From: Acidilobaceae archaeon
GTDB taxonomy: Archaea; Thermoproteota; Thermoprotei_A; Sulfolobales; Acidilobaceae
Length of the DNA: 6,736 nucleotides
Reading direction: 5' to 3'
Assembly (NCBI GenBank): GCA_026985385.1
Contig: JALSQM010000145.1
Coordinates: 1-6,736, forward strand
This document shows, piece after piece, positions 4,060 through 6,736 of this stretch. The position numbers were made by a program, and so were the translations under genes. Position 1 is the first letter of the stretch. Each line of letters opens with the position of its first letter. The notes below the pieces were generated by a model. The model was not told where the DNA came from, made no database searches, and saw only the letters and a program-made list of their open reading frames with translations.

Positions 4060-6736
4060 ATGGCCAGGGTTGAAGTCGTTAAGAGGGATGGCCGTAGGGA
4101 GAGGTTCCTCCCAGCCAAGCTATATGAGAGCATAAGGCTTGCAGCCGAGGAAGCCGGGCTACCCCCAGAGGAGGCTAAGTCCCTCTTCGACGCTGTGAGG
4201 GCTGAGATACTCGAGGAGGCCGGCGAGGGGGGCGGGCCCATACCGTCCTCGAGGATAGCGGATAGAGTGGCTAGGCTTATGGTTGAGAGGGGCCTTAGGA
4301 ATCCCCGCTGGTTCGAGGCCGCTAAAAGGTATGAGCTAGCCAGGATCTACAATGACGTCTACGGTAAGGGGGGCTGGGGCTCCTTCGACCCAGCGGATCT
4401 GAGGCTGACATTCAACGCGATAAAGGTCCTCGAGGCGAGGTACCTCCAGAGGGACCCCGAGACCGGGAGGTTCAAGGAGACCCCGCAGATGATGTTTAGG
4501 AGGGTTGCCAGGTTCCTAGCGGGGGTGGAGCGCCGCTACGGTAAGAGCGAGGAGGAGGTCAAGAGGCTTGAGGAGGAGTTCTATAGGATCATGAGTGAGC
4601 TGCGCTTCATGCCCAACAGCCCCACTCTGATGAACTCGGATACACCCCTGGGCATACTCTCAGCATGCTTCGTCGTCCCGGTCAGGGATAGCATAGTCAC
4701 ACCCGACGGCGAGGGGATAATGGACGCCGTCAGAGCCCAGGCTGTCATATTCCAGCACGGTGGCGGCGTCGGCTTCGACTTCAGCGAGATCAGGCCCGCA
4801 AACGACGTGGTTCTAACCAGCGGTGGAACGGCGAGCGGCCCCCTCAGCTTCATGAGGCTATTCGACCTGAACACCGAGGTGATAAAGCAGGGTGGCAGGA
4901 GGCGCGGCGCCAACATGGGTATAATGCACGTGTGGCACGCCGACGTGGAGGACTTCATAGTAGCTAAGACGGGGGAGTTGAAGGATGTGAACCTCCAGAA
5001 CTTCAATATAAGCGTTGCAGTCTACGACGCCTTCATGGAGAGGGCCCTCAAAGGCGGGGAGTGGCCCCTAATCAACCCGAGGAAGACGGACGTCAGGGGG
5101 GAGAGGGACAGCCGCTACTACGCCATGGTCAGGGCCAGGCACTACCTCAGCGAGGAGTGGGTGCAAGAGTACATCCTAAGGGAGTTGGAGGAGAGGGGCG
5201 GCAGCATAGCCTTAGACGAGACCCTCCTCCTAACCTTCGATGAGGCCCTAGCCATAGCGGAGGCGGAGGGGGCGATAACAAGGTGGGTCAACGCCCGCAG
5301 CCTACTGGAGAAGATGGTCAGAGGGGCCTGGGAGAGCGGCGACCCAGGCATAATATTCATAGACGAGATAAACAGGAGGCACCCAGTATGGTATTTAGGA
5401 AAAATAAATTCAACAAACCCCTGCGTCTCCGGTGACACAAGGATCCTCACACCCGAGGGGTGGCTGGAGGCTAGGGAGGTATTCGAGAGGGCTAAGCGCA
5501 ACGGGGTAGCTGTGGGCGTAGCCGTTGACGAGAGCGTGCTCGGCGAGGGAGGGGAGCCTGTAGCTTATAGGACTAAGTTGGTGACCATCTCCGGCGACGC
5601 CATGATATACAGGACCGCCCATGGCGACGAGCTAAGGCTGGGAATGCCTGTAGAGGTGGAGGCGTGGGTCTGGCATGTGGGCCGTAAGGATGCCTACAAG
5701 GTCAGGACGAGGGAGGGCTACGAGATAGTGGTCACAGCCGAGCATAAGTTCCTAACGCCCGATGGCTGGAGGGAGGCCTCCAACCTGAGGCCCGGCGATA
5801 GGATACTCCTAGCTAGGCTACACCCGGCGCTCCTTGATAGGGTGGAGTGGAGGGGTGTGGAGCTCGACGAGGACGTGGCCTTCGCCCTGGGCTGGCTCGT
5901 GGGCGATGGGACCCTGAATGAACACTATGTAGCGTGGTTCTTCAACAGGGACAAGGATAGGGCAGCCGAGGAGAGGGTTAGGAGGGGCATAGAGAAGCTG
6001 GGTGGCAACCCGCTATCCCACACAACAGTGCTCAGCGAGTCCGAGGTCAAAGTGCAATATAACAAGTCGACTAGGGTCTATAGGAGGGTTGTAGAGCTAC
6101 TCGGCGGCACCCTTGAGCATAGCAGGGATAGGAGGCTACCGGAGATAGTGTGGAGGCTGAAGCCGCGCAGCCTCGCAGCGTTCCTGAGGGGGCTCTTCAC
6201 CGCCGACGGGTACGTTGATAGCGATAAGGCGGTTAGGCTTACGAGCGCCTCCCTAGAGCTGCTAAGGGAGGTTCAAGTGCTACTCACAGTATTCGGTATA
6301 GCATCGACAATACACGAGAGACCCTACCCCGCCGAGCTCAAATACGTAACCAAGGATGGCGAGGAGAGGGTCTACAGGTCGGAGGGCTACTACGAACTTG
6401 TAATTAAGGGGTATAGCAGGAGGCTCTTCAAGGAGCTCATAGGATTCGAGAGCATCGAGAAGATGGAGAAGCTCACACTGGCGAAGACGAAGAGGGACAG
6501 CGTCTGGGCCACCGTGGAGTCAGTCGAGTACGTGGGTGTCATGGACTTCTACGACTTCACGGTGCCGGGGATCCACGCCTACATAGCTAATGGTGTGCTA
6601 AACCACAACTGCGGAGAGGAGCCCTTGCTGCCGTGGGAGAGCTGTAACCTTGGTAGCATTAACTTGGAGAGGTATGTTGTCGAGGGGGAGGAGGGCCCTG
6701 CTATAGACTGGGAGGGGCTGGCAAGGGATGTTAGGG
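4060..6736 (+). CDS. nrdJ: class II (adenosylcobalamin-type) ribonucleotide reductase with intein, 3' end cut off
   Basis: Reduces ribonucleotides to deoxyribonucleotides in the cytoplasm, using a thiyl radical generated from adenosylcobalamin. The visible 892 codons comprise 454 N-extein residues, a 396-residue intein and 42 C-extein residues; the rest lies past the right edge. An ATP-cone (about 2-100, starting VEVVKRDGRRERF) suggests allosteric control by ATP/dATP. Then come MPNSPTLMNS, the redox-pair cysteine in SACFVVPV (Cys203), HGGGVGF (233-239), KQGGRRRGANMG (276-287), NFNISVAV, and finally STNP joined after splicing to CGEEPLLPWESCNLGSINL. Asn453, Cys851 (455 after splicing) and Glu853 correspond to the conserved Asn-Cys-Glu triad. 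No NrdB gene is seen in the window, in line with class II. ATG 4060 is chosen; GTG 4057 is in frame just before it, and an in-frame TAG precedes that. The 5' gene is an RHH regulator. Confidence 0.93.
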   Translation, partial: MARVEVVKRDGRRERFLPAKLYESIRLAAEEAGLPPEEAKSLFDAVRAEILEEAGEGGGPIPSSRIADRVARLMVERGLRNPRWFEAAKRYELARIYNDVYGKGGWGSFDPADLRLTFNAIKVLEARYLQRDPETGRFKETPQMMFRRVARFLAGVERRYGKSEEEVKRLEEEFYRIMSELRFMPNSPTLMNSDTPLGILSACFVVPVRDSIVTPDGEGIMDAVRAQAVIFQHGGGVGFDFSEIRPANDVVLTSGGTASGPLSFMRLFDLNTEVIKQGGRRRGANMGIMHVWHADVEDFIVAKTGELKDVNLQNFNISVAVYDAFMERALKGGEWPLINPRKTDVRGERDSRYYAMVRARHYLSEEWVQEYILRELEERGGSIALDETLLLTFDEALAIAEAEGAITRWVNARSLLEKMVRGAWESGDPGIIFIDEINRRHPVWYLGKINSTNPCVSGDTRILTPEGWLEAREVFERAKRNGVAVGVAVDESVLGEGGEPVAYRTKLVTISGDAMIYRTAHGDELRLGMPVEVEAWVWHVGRKDAYKVRTREGYEIVVTAEHKFLTPDGWREASNLRPGDRILLARLHPALLDRVEWRGVELDEDVAFALGWLVGDGTLNEHYVAWFFNRDKDRAAEERVRRGIEKLGGNPLSHTTVLSESEVKVQYNKSTRVYRRVVELLGGTLEHSRDRRLPEIVWRLKPRSLAAFLRGLFTADGYVDSDKAVRLTSASLELLREVQVLLTVFGIASTIHERPYPAELKYVTKDGEERVYRSEGYYELVIKGYSRRLFKELIGFESIEKMEKLTLAKTKRDSVWATVESVEYVGVMDFYDFTVPGIHAYIANGVLNHNCGEEPLLPWESCNLGSINLERYVVEGEEGPAIDWEGLARDVR
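5388..5418 (+). other. AT-rich extein tract just before the intein
   Basis: Only 7 of 31 bases are G or C, in a gene otherwise clearly GC-rich. It encodes most of VWYLGKINSTN with codons unlike the neighbourhood (TTA, AAA, AAT, TCA, ACA in a row) and ends three bases before the intein. This would fit co-conversion of flanking sequence from an AT-richer donor when the intein arrived. The composition is seen; the cause is inferred. Confidence 0.5.
5422..6609 (+). mobile_element. intein in nrdJ at the radical-cysteine site (LAGLIDADG type)
   Basis: A 396-residue protein intron, in frame, that excises itself and joins NP to CGEE. All splicing residues look intact: Cys1 starting block A (CVSGDTRILTPEGW), the block B motif T105-A-E-H108 followed by FLTPDGW, block F FYDFTVPGIHAYIANG (376-391, with His385), the terminal His395-Asn396, and Cys+1 of the extein. 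Between blocks B and F lies a homing endonuclease with two LAGLIDADG motifs. The distance from Cys1 to the TxxH motif, about 104 residues, is longer than in many inteins because of extra sequence near residues 15-75. The extein cysteine after the junction is both the splicing nucleophile and the catalytic residue of the enzyme, so unspliced protein should be inactive. Boundaries are set by Cys1 and Asn396 and by the restored NPCGE motif. Confidence 0.95.
5845..6420 (+). other. LAGLIDADG homing endonuclease domain inside the intein
   Basis: Two LAGLIDADG helices are visible: ALGWLVGDGTL at intein residues 155-165 with metal-binding Asp162, and FLRGLFTADGYVD at 254-266 with Asp262. The spacing of about 100 residues between the acidic residues is normal for a single-chain enzyme. 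It would cut intein-free nrdJ alleles across the NP/CGE junction and drive copying of the intein. Both acidic residues and an open frame are kept, so activity is possible. Domain edges are approximate. Confidence 0.85.

Overview
The window reads as chromosomal DNA of a hyperthermophilic archaeon, most likely a GC-rich member of the Thermoproteota (Crenarchaeota). The basis is the gene content (a tungsten-type glyceraldehyde-3-phosphate:ferredoxin oxidoreductase, a coenzyme-B12-type ribonucleotide reductase with an archaeal-style intein, a DUF1152 protein, small ribbon-helix-helix regulators), the heavy use of AGG for arginine and ATA for isoleucine, TTG/GTG starts with GGTGG-type ribosome sites, and TATA boxes instead of -35/-10 boxes. 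I cannot name the genus.

Layout. Bases 1-1562 (minus strand) hold most of a GAPOR gene whose C-terminus lies beyond the left edge. A 206-base divergent promoter region follows, with a good TATA box for GAPOR, a 10-bp direct repeat and GC-rich palindromes. A two-CBS-domain protein (plus, about 1769-2152) and a DUF1152 protein (plus, 2213-3259) come next. A minus-strand gene for a ribbon-helix-helix (RHH) plus coiled-coil protein (3276-3623) converges on the DUF1152 gene with a 16-base gap. Diverging from it, across a 180-base intergenic region rich in inverted repeats, is a 56-residue classical RHH regulator (3804-3974). About 85 bases downstream begins a class II ribonucleotide reductase gene (4060 to beyond the right edge). 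It is interrupted by a complete 396-residue LAGLIDADG intein (5422-6609), placed exactly before the thiyl-radical cysteine of the NPCGE motif.

How the parts fit. GAPOR is a ferredoxin-reducing glycolytic enzyme; the ribonucleotide reductase makes all DNA precursors and cannot work until its intein splices out. The small RHH gene is positioned to be co-transcribed with the reductase and could regulate it, but that is inference. No toxin gene accompanies either RHH gene, so a toxin-antitoxin module is not supported. The main points of interest are the intein at the radical cysteine with an AT-rich tract on its 5' flank (possible footprint of homing), and the shared operator-like region between the two RHH genes. 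No tRNA, rRNA, CRISPR array or insertion sequence was seen.
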